Source of the DNA: Salinadaptatus halalkaliphilus
GTDB taxonomy: Archaea; Halobacteriota; Halobacteria; Halobacteriales; Natrialbaceae
Direction of reading: 5' to 3'
NCBI RefSeq assembly: GCF_006543045.1
Contig: NZ_RBZW01000044.1
Span: 1-64,000, forward strand
DNA: 64,000 nt
Part shown: positions 52,235 through 60,029 of the stretch, one piece after another
Layout: the number at the start of each line of letters is the position of its first letter
Numbering within the stretch: the first letter of the stretch is position 1
The notes under the pieces: model-generated
What the model was told of the DNA's origin: nothing
Database searches by the model: none
Seen by the model: the letters and a program-made list of their open reading frames with translations, nothing else
Position numbers and translations under genes: made by a program

Positions 52235-52241
52235 TTTATAT
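52235..52241 (+). promoter_or_regulatory. TATA box of binding protein 6
   Basis: TTTATAT in GGTTTATATGTGG lies 27-33 nt before the ATG at 52268. The hairpin CCCCAC-GAAAT-GTGGG sits just upstream (52215-52230). Confidence 0.5.
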
Positions 52242-52267
52242 GTGGTGGGAGTCAGATACAGCCACGG

Positions 52268-53341
52268 ATGCGTACTGTTAGCAACACGCGAGCAGTCAGT
52301 CGTCGACGGCTGCTCCAGACCGGTGTCGTAGCCAGTGGTATCGCCATCACGGGATGTCTGGGTGGAACGGATCAAACGCTCGGATACATCAGCAGGGGTG
52401 GTATCACCCAGGAGGCAGAGCGAGACGTCATGGAACAGTGGTCCGAGGAAAGCGGCATCGAGGTCACCCACCAGGAGGCCGCGGACGATACCGAGATGCT
52501 CGAACTCATCGCGGAGAATCCCGAGGAGTTCGACTTTACGAACCTCGTCCCTGCAGCCTTCTCGCAGCATCGGGTGTTCCATGACGAAGAGTTGTTCGCC
52601 GAGATCGATTACGGCGAGATTCCGAACTACGACAACATCAAAGACTCCTGGCAGGACGCCCCGTTTCTCCAGGGCCACGACTACGGGACGTTTTATTACA
52701 ACAACTCCCAGGGGATCGCGTACAACACCGAACACGTCGAACCGACCACCTGGGAGGAGTTGAAAGACGAGGAGTACGAGGACGTCATTTCCTTACATGA
52801 CAACGCCGTGTCACGATTCGCCAACACCTGTGCGATGGCCGATATCGATCCCGCCGAGGCCGTACACGACGATGAATTGTTCGACGAGGTGTTCGAGGAA
52901 ATGGAGGAGTTCCATCCCAACGTCGTCACCTACTGGGCGGCCGGCGACGAGTGGATGCGGCTGCTCCGCGAGGAACAGACCTACGCCGTCGAAGGATGGG
53001 GTGGTCGGACCGAGAATCTACAGGACGACGGGCTCCCCATGGAGTACGTTATCCCCGACGAAGGCTGTCTCACCTACTCGACTGGCTTTGCCATCGTCGA
53101 GGAAAGCGACATGAAAGACGAGGTCTACGACCTGCTAAACTACTTCTACGAACGCGAGAACGCGGTCGAACTCACGCTTGGCCACGGCTATCCGGTCCAA
53201 CTCGAGGATCCACCCGAGGAGATCACCAACCGGCAGGACTACACCGATCATCCCGACGACGTGCTCTGGTTCGACTGGGATCAGATCTATCCGGAACTGG
53301 AGCGTATCGAGCAACGGTTCAACGAACTCAAAGCGCAGTAG
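52268..53341 (+). CDS. Solute-binding lipoprotein 6, orphan paralogue (tandem)
   Basis: This 357-residue PotD-like protein has the signal SRRRLLQTGVVASGIAITGC (residues 11-30) followed by LGYISRGGITQEAERDVMEQ, and later GHDYGTFYYNNSQGIAYNTE and WGGRTENLQDDGLPMEYVIP. It ends WFDWDQIYPELERIEQRFNE. A TATA box at 52235-52241 supports the ATG at 52268. It is followed by a close tandem paralogue (53489-54562), with which it shares long stretches including IPNYDNIKDxWQDAPFLQGH. This suggests a recent duplication. No translocator is nearby. Confidence 0.88.
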   Translation: MRTVSNTRAVSRRRLLQTGVVASGIAITGCLGGTDQTLGYISRGGITQEAERDVMEQWSEESGIEVTHQEAADDTEMLELIAENPEEFDFTNLVPAAFSQHRVFHDEELFAEIDYGEIPNYDNIKDSWQDAPFLQGHDYGTFYYNNSQGIAYNTEHVEPTTWEELKDEEYEDVISLHDNAVSRFANTCAMADIDPAEAVHDDELFDEVFEEMEEFHPNVVTYWAAGDEWMRLLREEQTYAVEGWGGRTENLQDDGLPMEYVIPDEGCLTYSTGFAIVEESDMKDEVYDLLNYFYERENAVELTLGHGYPVQLEDPPEEITNRQDYTDHPDDVLWFDWDQIYPELERIEQRFNELKAQ

Positions 53342-53456
53342 CTCGAGACGCTCGGTGTGAGCGCTCGCGGACGCGACTGGAATCGCGCGCTGCTGAAGGC
53401 ACCGATAGCTGATTGGGAGGGAGAGACTGTCCGTCCGCCGTGATCGTCGAACCTAG

Positions 53457-53465
53457 TTTTATATA
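53457..53465 (+). promoter_or_regulatory. TATA box of binding protein 7
   Basis: TTTTATATA lies 24-32 nt before the ATG at 53489, favouring that start over the upstream TTG at 53474. It shows that the tandem paralogue has its own promoter. Confidence 0.5.
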
Positions 53466-53488
53466 CTAACTCATTGTGTGACAATGTC

Positions 53489-54562
53489 ATGAGTGTTGGT
53501 GACAACCATCAGTCAGTAACGCGGCGGCAGGTGTTACACACCGGCGCCGTCGGCGGCGCTATCGCAGTAACCGGTTGCGTGGGTAGCGGCGACGACTCGA
53601 TCTCGTACATCAGTCGCGGTGGTGCCACCCACGACGCCGAACGCGAGGTAATGGCGGAGTGGTCGGACGAATCCGGTATCGATGTCACGCACCAAGAAGT
53701 CGCAGACGACACGGAAATGCTCGAGCTTATCGCGGAGAATCCCGACGAGTTCGACTTCACGAACCCGAATCAGGCGGCGTTCGCCCAGCACGGGCTGTTG
53801 TACGACGAAGAACTGTTCACCGAGATCGATTACGGCGAGATTCCGAACTACGACAATATCAAGGACGACTGGCAGGACGCGCCGTTCCTCCAGGGTCACG
53901 ATTACGGGACGTTCTACTACAATAACTCCCAGGGGATCGCGTACAACACCGAGCACGCGGACCCGACATCGTGGGAGGACATCAAGGACCCGGATCATGA
54001 AGATGTCCTCACCCTCCACGACAACGCGATCGCGAGGTTTGCGAACACGTGTGCCCAACTCGACCTCGACCCGGCCCAAGCAGTGAACGACGACGCGCTG
54101 TTCGAGGACGTATTCGACGAAATGGAGGCGTTACACGAGAACGTCTTCACGTACTGGGCGGCCGGCGACGAGTGGATGCGGTTGCTCCGGGAAGAGCAAG
54201 CGTACCTCGTGGAGGGATGGGGCGGTCGAACGGAGACGCTCATGCAGGACGACCATCCCGTCGGGTACGTCATCCCCGAAGAGGGGTGTCTCACCTACGC
54301 GACCGGTTTCGCCGTCGTCGAGGCAAGCGATATGAAAGACGAGGTGTACGATCTGCTCAACTTCCTCTACGAACGAGAAAACGCCGTCAGCCTGTCACTC
54401 GGGCATAGATACCCGGTCCAGCTCGAGGATCCGCCCGACGAGATTACCGGCCGCTACGATTACGTCGACGATCCCGACGAGGTCGTCTGGTTCGACTGGG
54501 ACGAGATCCTGCCGATACAGGACGAACTCGAGGAACGGTTTAACGAAGTTAAATCGCTGTGA
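53489..54562 (+). CDS. Solute-binding lipoprotein 7, orphan paralogue (tandem)
   Basis: This 357-residue protein has the signal TRRQVLHTGAVGGAIAVTGC (residues 11-30) followed by ISYISRGGATHDAEREVMAE. The middle shares GHDYGTFYYNNSQGIAYNTE with protein 6, and WGGRTETLMQDDHPVGYVIP follows. It ends WFDWDEILPIQDELEERFNE. It is the close tandem duplicate of protein 6. It has its own TATA box, so the two copies may be expressed separately. The ACAD at 54726 lies 163 bp downstream on the same strand. Ligand unknown. Confidence 0.88.
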   Translation: MSVGDNHQSVTRRQVLHTGAVGGAIAVTGCVGSGDDSISYISRGGATHDAEREVMAEWSDESGIDVTHQEVADDTEMLELIAENPDEFDFTNPNQAAFAQHGLLYDEELFTEIDYGEIPNYDNIKDDWQDAPFLQGHDYGTFYYNNSQGIAYNTEHADPTSWEDIKDPDHEDVLTLHDNAIARFANTCAQLDLDPAQAVNDDALFEDVFDEMEALHENVFTYWAAGDEWMRLLREEQAYLVEGWGGRTETLMQDDHPVGYVIPEEGCLTYATGFAVVEASDMKDEVYDLLNFLYERENAVSLSLGHRYPVQLEDPPDEITGRYDYVDDPDEVVWFDWDEILPIQDELEERFNEVKSL

Positions 54563-54725
54563 GTCGATCGTAGCGATCGGACGGCAAACACACGAGCGGA
54601 GCGGTTCATCGTTCGGAACTGCACCGCCGAACTAGCCATTGTCGACCATCGATCGGCGTTACATTCGCCCGTGCAGACGGAGTATTATCGGGTTGTTTTA
54701 TTACGGATCCTGACGAGTAACCAAC

Positions 54726-55892
54726 ATGCAGACGCCCGAGACGGACATCCACGAACTGATCCGCGATTCGGTACAGGACCTCGCTGCCGACTTCGATTCG
54801 AACTACTGGCGCGAGCACGTCGAAGAGAAACGCTTCCCCGAGGAGTACTGGGAGGCACTCGCCGATAACGGCTGGCTCGGCGTCGCCATCGACGAGGCCT
54901 ACGGCGGCGAGGGGATGGGCATGCACGAGATGGCCATCGTTATCGAAGAGTTGGCCCGCGGCGGCGGCCAGGGTGGCATCATCTTCATTCTGACGCCGGT
55001 CTTCGGCGGCATTAGCATCCAACGTCACGGCACGGACGAGCAGCAATCGACGTATCTACCCCAGATCGTCGACGGCGACATGAAGTTCTGTATGGGGCTG
55101 ACGGAGGCGAACGCGGGGACGAACACGCTCTCGATCGAGACGACGGCCGAGAGGGACGGCGACGAGTTCGTGATCCACGGCGAGAAGACGTTCATCAGCA
55201 GCGTCGAAACCGCGGACGAGATGTTGCTCGTCGCTCGAACGTCGCCGTTCGATCCGTCGAACCCAGTCCACGGCGGCACGCTCTTTTTGATCTCGGATCC
55301 GGCCGAACGCGACGCCGTCTCGCTGTCGACGCTCGATACCGCGGTGCCGTGGTTCGAACACCAGTATCAGGTCAGTATCGACGGCCTCCGCGTTCACGAG
55401 GACGACGTTCTCGGGGCGGTCGACCACGGGTTCAAACTCATGTTCGATACCCTCAACACCGAACGCATCGCTGGCGCGGCCAGCGCGCTCGGCGGCGGAC
55501 TGCGAGCAATCGACCTCGCCGTCGAGTACGCGAACGACCGAGACGTCTTCGGACAGCCGATCGGCTCTCACCAGTCGATCCAACACCCCCTCGCCGAGTC
55601 CTACGCCAAACTGCTGGCCGCTCGAGAAATTACCTACAGCGCGGCCTCGAAGTGGGACGCCGGCGCGGACTGCAGCATGGAGACCAACGCCGCAAAACTG
55701 CTGACGAGCGAGTTCAGTACCGAGGCGGCGTCTCGAGCGATCCAGACCCACGGCGGGAACGGCTTTACGAAAGAGTACGAGGTCTACCAGATCTGGCAGA
55801 ACTCCAGGCTGACACAGACCGTCCCGGTCTCGAACGAGATGGCGAAAAACCACATCGCGGAACATCACCTCGGACTCCCTCGCTCCTACTGA
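54726..55892 (+). CDS. Acyl-CoA dehydrogenase family protein, atypical active site
   Basis: This 388-residue ACAD has FCMGLTEANAGTNTLSIETT near residue 120 and EFVIHGEKTFISSVETADEM near 145, then QYQVSIDGLRVHEDDVLGAV. The C-terminal QTHGGNGFTKEYEVYQIWQN is followed by TQTVPVSNEMAKNHIAEHHL, where the usual Glu-Gly-Thr segment is replaced by Thr-Val-Pro-Val. The catalytic base is therefore elsewhere or lost. A start at 54726 (MQTPETDIHELIRDSVQDLA) suits the family length. Its stop TGA is the first three bases of 85-bp repeat R5. Confidence 0.85.
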   Translation: MQTPETDIHELIRDSVQDLAADFDSNYWREHVEEKRFPEEYWEALADNGWLGVAIDEAYGGEGMGMHEMAIVIEELARGGGQGGIIFILTPVFGGISIQRHGTDEQQSTYLPQIVDGDMKFCMGLTEANAGTNTLSIETTAERDGDEFVIHGEKTFISSVETADEMLLVARTSPFDPSNPVHGGTLFLISDPAERDAVSLSTLDTAVPWFEHQYQVSIDGLRVHEDDVLGAVDHGFKLMFDTLNTERIAGAASALGGGLRAIDLAVEYANDRDVFGQPIGSHQSIQHPLAESYAKLLAAREITYSAASKWDAGADCSMETNAAKLLTSEFSTEAASRAIQTHGGNGFTKEYEVYQIWQNSRLTQTVPVSNEMAKNHIAEHHLGLPRSY

Positions 55893-55974
55893 TACGGATT
55901 GTTGTAGCGTTTTACCAGTGATCACCGACCCCGTCCGGGTGATCGCCGGTAAAGAACTACAACGGTCCGTATGA
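55890..55974 (+). repeat. 85-bp palindromic repeat, copy R5
   Basis: It runs from TGATACGGATTGTTGTAGCG to CAACGGTCCGTATGA. The TGA at 55890-55892 is the stop codon of the upstream acyl-CoA dehydrogenase. The outer arms match R1 (minus strand, 5931-6015), but the inner GTGATCACCGACCCCGTCCG is in the opposite orientation. The last TGA (55972-55974) is also the first TGA of copy R6. Confidence 0.88.
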
Positions 55975-56056
55975 GACGGTCTGCTGTATCGTGTTATCGG
56001 CGCGACCGCAGACGAGTCACGATGGCAGCGATAAATCGGTACAGCAAACCGCCCGA
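55972..56056 (+). repeat. 85-bp palindromic repeat, divergent tandem copy R6
   Basis: TGAGACGGTCTGCTGTATCG begins the element and CGGTACAGCAAACCGCCCGA ends it, exactly 85 bp. It shares its first TGA with the end of R5, so the two are joined head to tail. The arms are degraded, but GCGACCGCAGACGAGTC and ATAAATCGGTACAGC keep the family layout. Confidence 0.55.
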
Positions 56057-56114
56057 ACCGCTACGGAGACAGCGAGACAACACCTTTATCACGTATTGTG
56101 TTATCTGTTATCGT

Positions 56115-57482
56115 ATGTCATTTGATGGCATTACTCGCCGGGAAACACTCGGAGGGATCGGTGCTGGAGGTGCGAGCGTCCTCGCCGGTTGTTTCGGCGG
56201 TGGGTCCGACGACGACGACGATGCACTTCACATACTCACCGACCTCTCGAGCGACGAGTGGCAAGAATACTGGGATAACGAACTCATCCCAGGCTACGAG
56301 GAGGAGTACGGCCTCCCCGTCGACCACGAGTACACCGGACTCGACGAGGTCGGCCGACAGCGACTGGCGACGCTGATGCAGGCGCAGGATCCGCCCGGCA
56401 TTTTCCACGCGAGCCTTCCCGAAATCGGCGATCTGGTCAATCAAGGACAGCTCGCCGAAGTCGGCGACGTGCTCGCCGACCTCGAGGATGAGTGGGGCGA
56501 GCCGGTGTTTCGCTACCTCCTCGAGCCGGTCGACGGGCAAATTCTGAGCATCCCGCACGGTCCCTACATCGGGTGCCTACAGTACCGCGAGGACCTCTAC
56601 GACGAGTTGGGACTCGAGGTTCCGGAAACGTGGGACGACCTCCTCGAGAACGCTCGTGCGATCGACGAGATGGACAACGAGGTACGCGGGTTCGGACTGC
56701 CAGCAGGTCCCGCAGGTAAGCCCGACGCCGACTTTTCGTGTTGGCTCGCAAACGCTGGCGGCGATCGATTCGAGTGGGGTGACGACGACGAGGTCGAGTT
56801 AGTGTACGAGGAAGACGACGTGCTGGCCGTCTTCGACTTACTCCAGGAGCTCGCCCAGTACTCGCCGGATCCGACGAGTCTGGATTACGGGACGACGATC
56901 GAGTACTGGGCCAGCGGTCGCATCGGCCAGTGTATCATGCTCAACGCGTGGGTCTGCTCGGCGGCATACGCCGCCGGTGCAGAAGAGGTCGCGCTCAACA
57001 CGAAACAGGAAGTCGTCCCCCGCCGGGATGGCGTCGATCCGGACGGTCGTGGCTTCGTCGTAATGACCGGTGCGGCGGTACTCGAGGGCGCGACCCACAC
57101 CGAAGGGGCCAAAGACTTCAACCGGTATATGTACGGGCCCGAACGCCACATCGAGGTTAGCCTGATGGAGCCCATGCGATTCCTGCCGCCGTACGAATCC
57201 ATCCTCGAGCACGAGGAGTACCGCAGTGCCGACATCTTCCAGGTCGACGACGGCTACTTCCTCGAGCGCAACGAGTATCTCCTCGAGGAGATCGCCCCGC
57301 AGGTATCGGATCCGGAGAGTCCGACGACGCCGGAGACGCTCGGCTTGCTGTCGTTCGACATCGATTCCCAGATGACCAATCGACTCATCGCCGAGGAGGA
57401 AGACCCCGAGGATGTCTACGAGTGGGGGATGAACGAACTCGAGCAGCGGTTTGACGATGTCAAAGCGAACTCGAACTACTGA
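56115..57482 (+). CDS. Solute-binding lipoprotein of the UgpB/family-1 type
   Basis: This 455-residue protein belongs to a different family from the seven paralogues. It has the signal TRRETLGGIGAGGASVLAGC (residues 8-27) followed by an acidic linker GGGSDDDDD. The mature part has LSSDEWQEYWDNELIPGYEE, YIGCLQYREDLYDELGLEVP and ETWDDLLENARAIDE, typical of extracellular binding proteins for sugars and other solutes. No permease of the matching UgpAE type is in the window. The chosen ATG at 56115 places the twin arginines correctly. It is followed after 77 bp by a ligase on the same strand, and carboxylate uptake could be its role. Confidence 0.82.
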   Translation: MSFDGITRRETLGGIGAGGASVLAGCFGGGSDDDDDALHILTDLSSDEWQEYWDNELIPGYEEEYGLPVDHEYTGLDEVGRQRLATLMQAQDPPGIFHASLPEIGDLVNQGQLAEVGDVLADLEDEWGEPVFRYLLEPVDGQILSIPHGPYIGCLQYREDLYDELGLEVPETWDDLLENARAIDEMDNEVRGFGLPAGPAGKPDADFSCWLANAGGDRFEWGDDDEVELVYEEDDVLAVFDLLQELAQYSPDPTSLDYGTTIEYWASGRIGQCIMLNAWVCSAAYAAGAEEVALNTKQEVVPRRDGVDPDGRGFVVMTGAAVLEGATHTEGAKDFNRYMYGPERHIEVSLMEPMRFLPPYESILEHEEYRSADIFQVDDGYFLERNEYLLEEIAPQVSDPESPTTPETLGLLSFDIDSQMTNRLIAEEEDPEDVYEWGMNELEQRFDDVKANSNY

Positions 57483-57559
57483 GAGAGTCCGTTCGAGACC
57501 GAGCGTTTTCATCGAATCGAACGAAAAACCTATATCACTAGACAGAGAGATGACAGCAC

Positions 57560-59182
57560 ATGACATACGGAAGCGCATACGAAGCAGTAGCTGACAAGCA
57601 CGACAAAGAGATTGCATGGGAAGAACACGCACACATCGGCGACAAAGAGTCGTTGAACGTCGCGACCGAAGCGCTCGGCCGCCACGCTGATTCCGACGAG
57701 ATCGGACTTCGAATCCGGGACTTCGAGAGCGGCGAAACGGAAACGTACACGTTCGCCGAACTCGACGCCGCCGCCAATCGGGTCGCGAACTATCTCGTCG
57801 AACACACTACCCGTGGTGCCCGCGTCGGGGCGAAGTTACCGACGCAGTTCGAACTGTACGCCGTCGTCTTCGGGACGATCAAGGCGGGTCGGATCTACAT
57901 GCCGCTGGCCCCCGTATTCGGCCCCGACGCGCTTAATTATCGGCTCGAGGACTCCCGGACATCGGTCCTGTTTACCACCGAGAGCGGCTGTGATATCGTC
58001 GACTCGGACCTCCCGGCGCTCGATCGAGTCGTCACGGTCGACGGCGGGTCTGTCGACGGCTCCGCGACCGTCGACGACTACGATGTCGTTAGAGACCACG
58101 ATGATTCCTTCGAAGCAGTCGAGACGCACCCGAACGATCCGTTCACGTTGACCTACACCTCCGGGACGACCGGGTCGCCGAAAGGCGTGCTGAGTCCACA
58201 CCGAGGCCCAATCGAACTCTACGCCTACACGGAGTACGTCGTCGACCTACGGCCCGACGACGTCTACCTGGTCGCGGCCTCCCCCTCGTGGTCCTACGGT
58301 CTCAACATGGGAACTATCATGTCCGGCGTTCGGGGGACGGCGATCGGCTGCTATCGCGGCCAGTTCAACCCGGTCACGTTCTTCGAGACGCTCGAAGCGT
58401 GGGATGTCGACAACGCGATGATTCCGCCGACGGCGCTTCGCCAATCTCGAGCCGCCGGCATCGATCTGAGCGAGTACGACATCGATCTGCGGGTGTTGAT
58501 TTCGGCGGGCGAGGCGCTCGATCAGGACACCGTCGACTGGTGTGAGGATGGACTGGGCGCGCCGCCACAGGACTCCTACGGGCTGACGGAGGGCGGCATG
58601 GTCGTCTGTAACTACGCGTTCGACGACTGGGAAGTCAAACCCGGCAGTATGGGGAAGGTCCTCCCCGGCGCCGAGGTCGCGTTGCTAGACGAGGAGGGGA
58701 ACGAGGTCGAACAGGGAGCGGTCGGCGAAATCGCCATCAAACGCGACGAATCCCCGACCGGTTCCTACTGGGGACGTCCCGAGAAGAGCCTCGAGACGTT
58801 CACTGGACTCTGGCTGCGAACCGGCGACCTGGCCAAACAGGACGAGGACGGCTACTACTGGTACGTCAGCCGCGCCGACAACGTCATCATCTCCTCGGGC
58901 TACCGCATCGGTCCCGAAGAAGTGGAGGAGACGCTGCTGAACCATCCAGCGGTCGAGGAGGCCGCAGTCGTCGGCAAGGATCACGACACCCGGGGCGAGA
59001 TCGTGGCGGCGTACGTGACGCTGGTCGAGGACTACGAGCCGTCGCCCGATCTCGAGGACGAACTCAGTAACTTCGCCCGGGAAGAGCTCTCGAAACACGA
59101 GTACCCCCGCGAGATCGAGTTCATCGAACAGCTCCCGAAGACGGCGAGCGGAAAGATCAAGCGCGCGGAACTCAGCGACTAA
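57560..59182 (+). CDS. Acyl-CoA synthetase (AMP-forming), MACS/benzoate type
   Basis: This 540-residue ligase has TYTSGTTGSPKGVLSPHRGP near residue 196, WSYGLNMGTIMSGVRGTAIG, QDSYGLTEGGMVVCNYAFDD near 335, WLRTGDLAKQDEDGYYWYVS near 420, and the terminal lysine in PKTASGKIKRAELSD. Its length and the SWSYGLNMG segment resemble benzoate-CoA and medium-chain ligases. The N-terminus MTYGSAYEAVADKHDKEIAW is complete. It is preceded by binding protein 8 and followed by the flavin reductase (77 bp), forming a likely three-gene unit that could take up, activate and oxidize an acid, perhaps aromatic. The aromatic assignment is a guess. Confidence 0.87.
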   Translation: MTYGSAYEAVADKHDKEIAWEEHAHIGDKESLNVATEALGRHADSDEIGLRIRDFESGETETYTFAELDAAANRVANYLVEHTTRGARVGAKLPTQFELYAVVFGTIKAGRIYMPLAPVFGPDALNYRLEDSRTSVLFTTESGCDIVDSDLPALDRVVTVDGGSVDGSATVDDYDVVRDHDDSFEAVETHPNDPFTLTYTSGTTGSPKGVLSPHRGPIELYAYTEYVVDLRPDDVYLVAASPSWSYGLNMGTIMSGVRGTAIGCYRGQFNPVTFFETLEAWDVDNAMIPPTALRQSRAAGIDLSEYDIDLRVLISAGEALDQDTVDWCEDGLGAPPQDSYGLTEGGMVVCNYAFDDWEVKPGSMGKVLPGAEVALLDEEGNEVEQGAVGEIAIKRDESPTGSYWGRPEKSLETFTGLWLRTGDLAKQDEDGYYWYVSRADNVIISSGYRIGPEEVEETLLNHPAVEEAAVVGKDHDTRGEIVAAYVTLVEDYEPSPDLEDELSNFAREELSKHEYPREIEFIEQLPKTASGKIKRAELSD

Positions 59183-59259
59183 CGGGCACACGGCGACTAA
59201 CGGGCCCACGAACCGAAATCGGTTTGGCACTCCTTCTCGAGCATCGAGACACGATCCCG

Positions 59260-59847
59260 ATGCACATCGACCCACGCGACGATTCTGCCTCGCTGTACCG
59301 AACCCTAACCGGCCTCGTCGTTCCCCGTCCGATCGGCTGGATCAGCACCCGCAGCGAGGACGGCGTCGACAACCTCGCACCCTACAGCTTCTTCAACGCC
59401 GTCAGCGTCGACCCGCCGATCCTCATGTTTTCCCCGGTCGACAGGCCGGACGGCTTGAGCGATACCACGGTCAACGTCCGGGAAACCGAGGCGTTCGTCG
59501 TCAACCTCGTCACCCACGAGTTCGCCGAGGCGATGAACCAAACGAGCGCCGAACTCCCATCGACCGAAAGCGAGTTCGACCACGCGGATCTCGAGCGGGC
59601 ACCCTCCGAGCGCGTCGACCCGCCGCGAGTCGCGGGGGTAGCCGCCGCCTTCGAGTGCGAACTGTACGACATCATCGACGTGGGCTCGAACTCGGTCGTC
59701 CTCGGCGAAGCCGTCTCGATTCACGTCCGTGACGACATCACGACAGACGGCAAAGTCGATACGAGTAAGCTCGAGATCGTCGGCCGACTCGCCGGCGGTG
59801 CCTACGACTGGACGACCGATCGCTTCGAGATGGAACGGCCGGACTGA
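59260..59847 (+). CDS. Flavin reductase family (FMN-binding split barrel) protein
   Basis: This 195-residue protein has the split-barrel start TLTGLVVPRPIGWISTRSED (residues 13-33) and LAPYSFFNAVSVDPPILMFS near 40, with TVNVRETEAFVVNLVTHEFA and ECELYDIIDVGSNSVVLGEA later. The family reduces FMN or FAD, often for a two-component oxygenase, but some members bind other cofactors. No oxygenase is adjacent. I chose ATG at 59260; an upstream TTG at 59224 would add 12 residues. It follows the ligase on the same strand and could feed one of the LLM enzymes with reduced flavin, which is inference. Confidence 0.82.
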   Translation: MHIDPRDDSASLYRTLTGLVVPRPIGWISTRSEDGVDNLAPYSFFNAVSVDPPILMFSPVDRPDGLSDTTVNVRETEAFVVNLVTHEFAEAMNQTSAELPSTESEFDHADLERAPSERVDPPRVAGVAAAFECELYDIIDVGSNSVVLGEAVSIHVRDDITTDGKVDTSKLEIVGRLAGGAYDWTTDRFEMERPD

Positions 59848-59963
59848 CCGGCCGTCGGTGTGTTCGTCGTCAGTATCGCCGGTTGCCGGCCGGAACCGTC
59901 CGCTATCGACCCGATGGTCTCGAAAACGGGAACGCGAGCGACTTAGTGGCGGTCCAAACCTGC

Positions 59964-60029
59964 ACTACTGGGTCGAATCCGGGTGTGGGAATCGATTCGA
60001 CCCGGCAGTCGACGGTTGGAACGATACTT
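59964..60029. repeat. Hairpin repeat family 2, copy c
   Basis: GGGTCGAATC (59970-59979) pairs perfectly with GATTCGACCC (59994-60003), and the outer ACT/AGT bases also pair. The 3' flank CGACGGTTGGAACGATACT aligns with those of copies a and b. It lies between the convergent flavin reductase and thiolase genes and overlaps the thiolase end slightly. A terminator function is possible. Confidence 0.55.
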
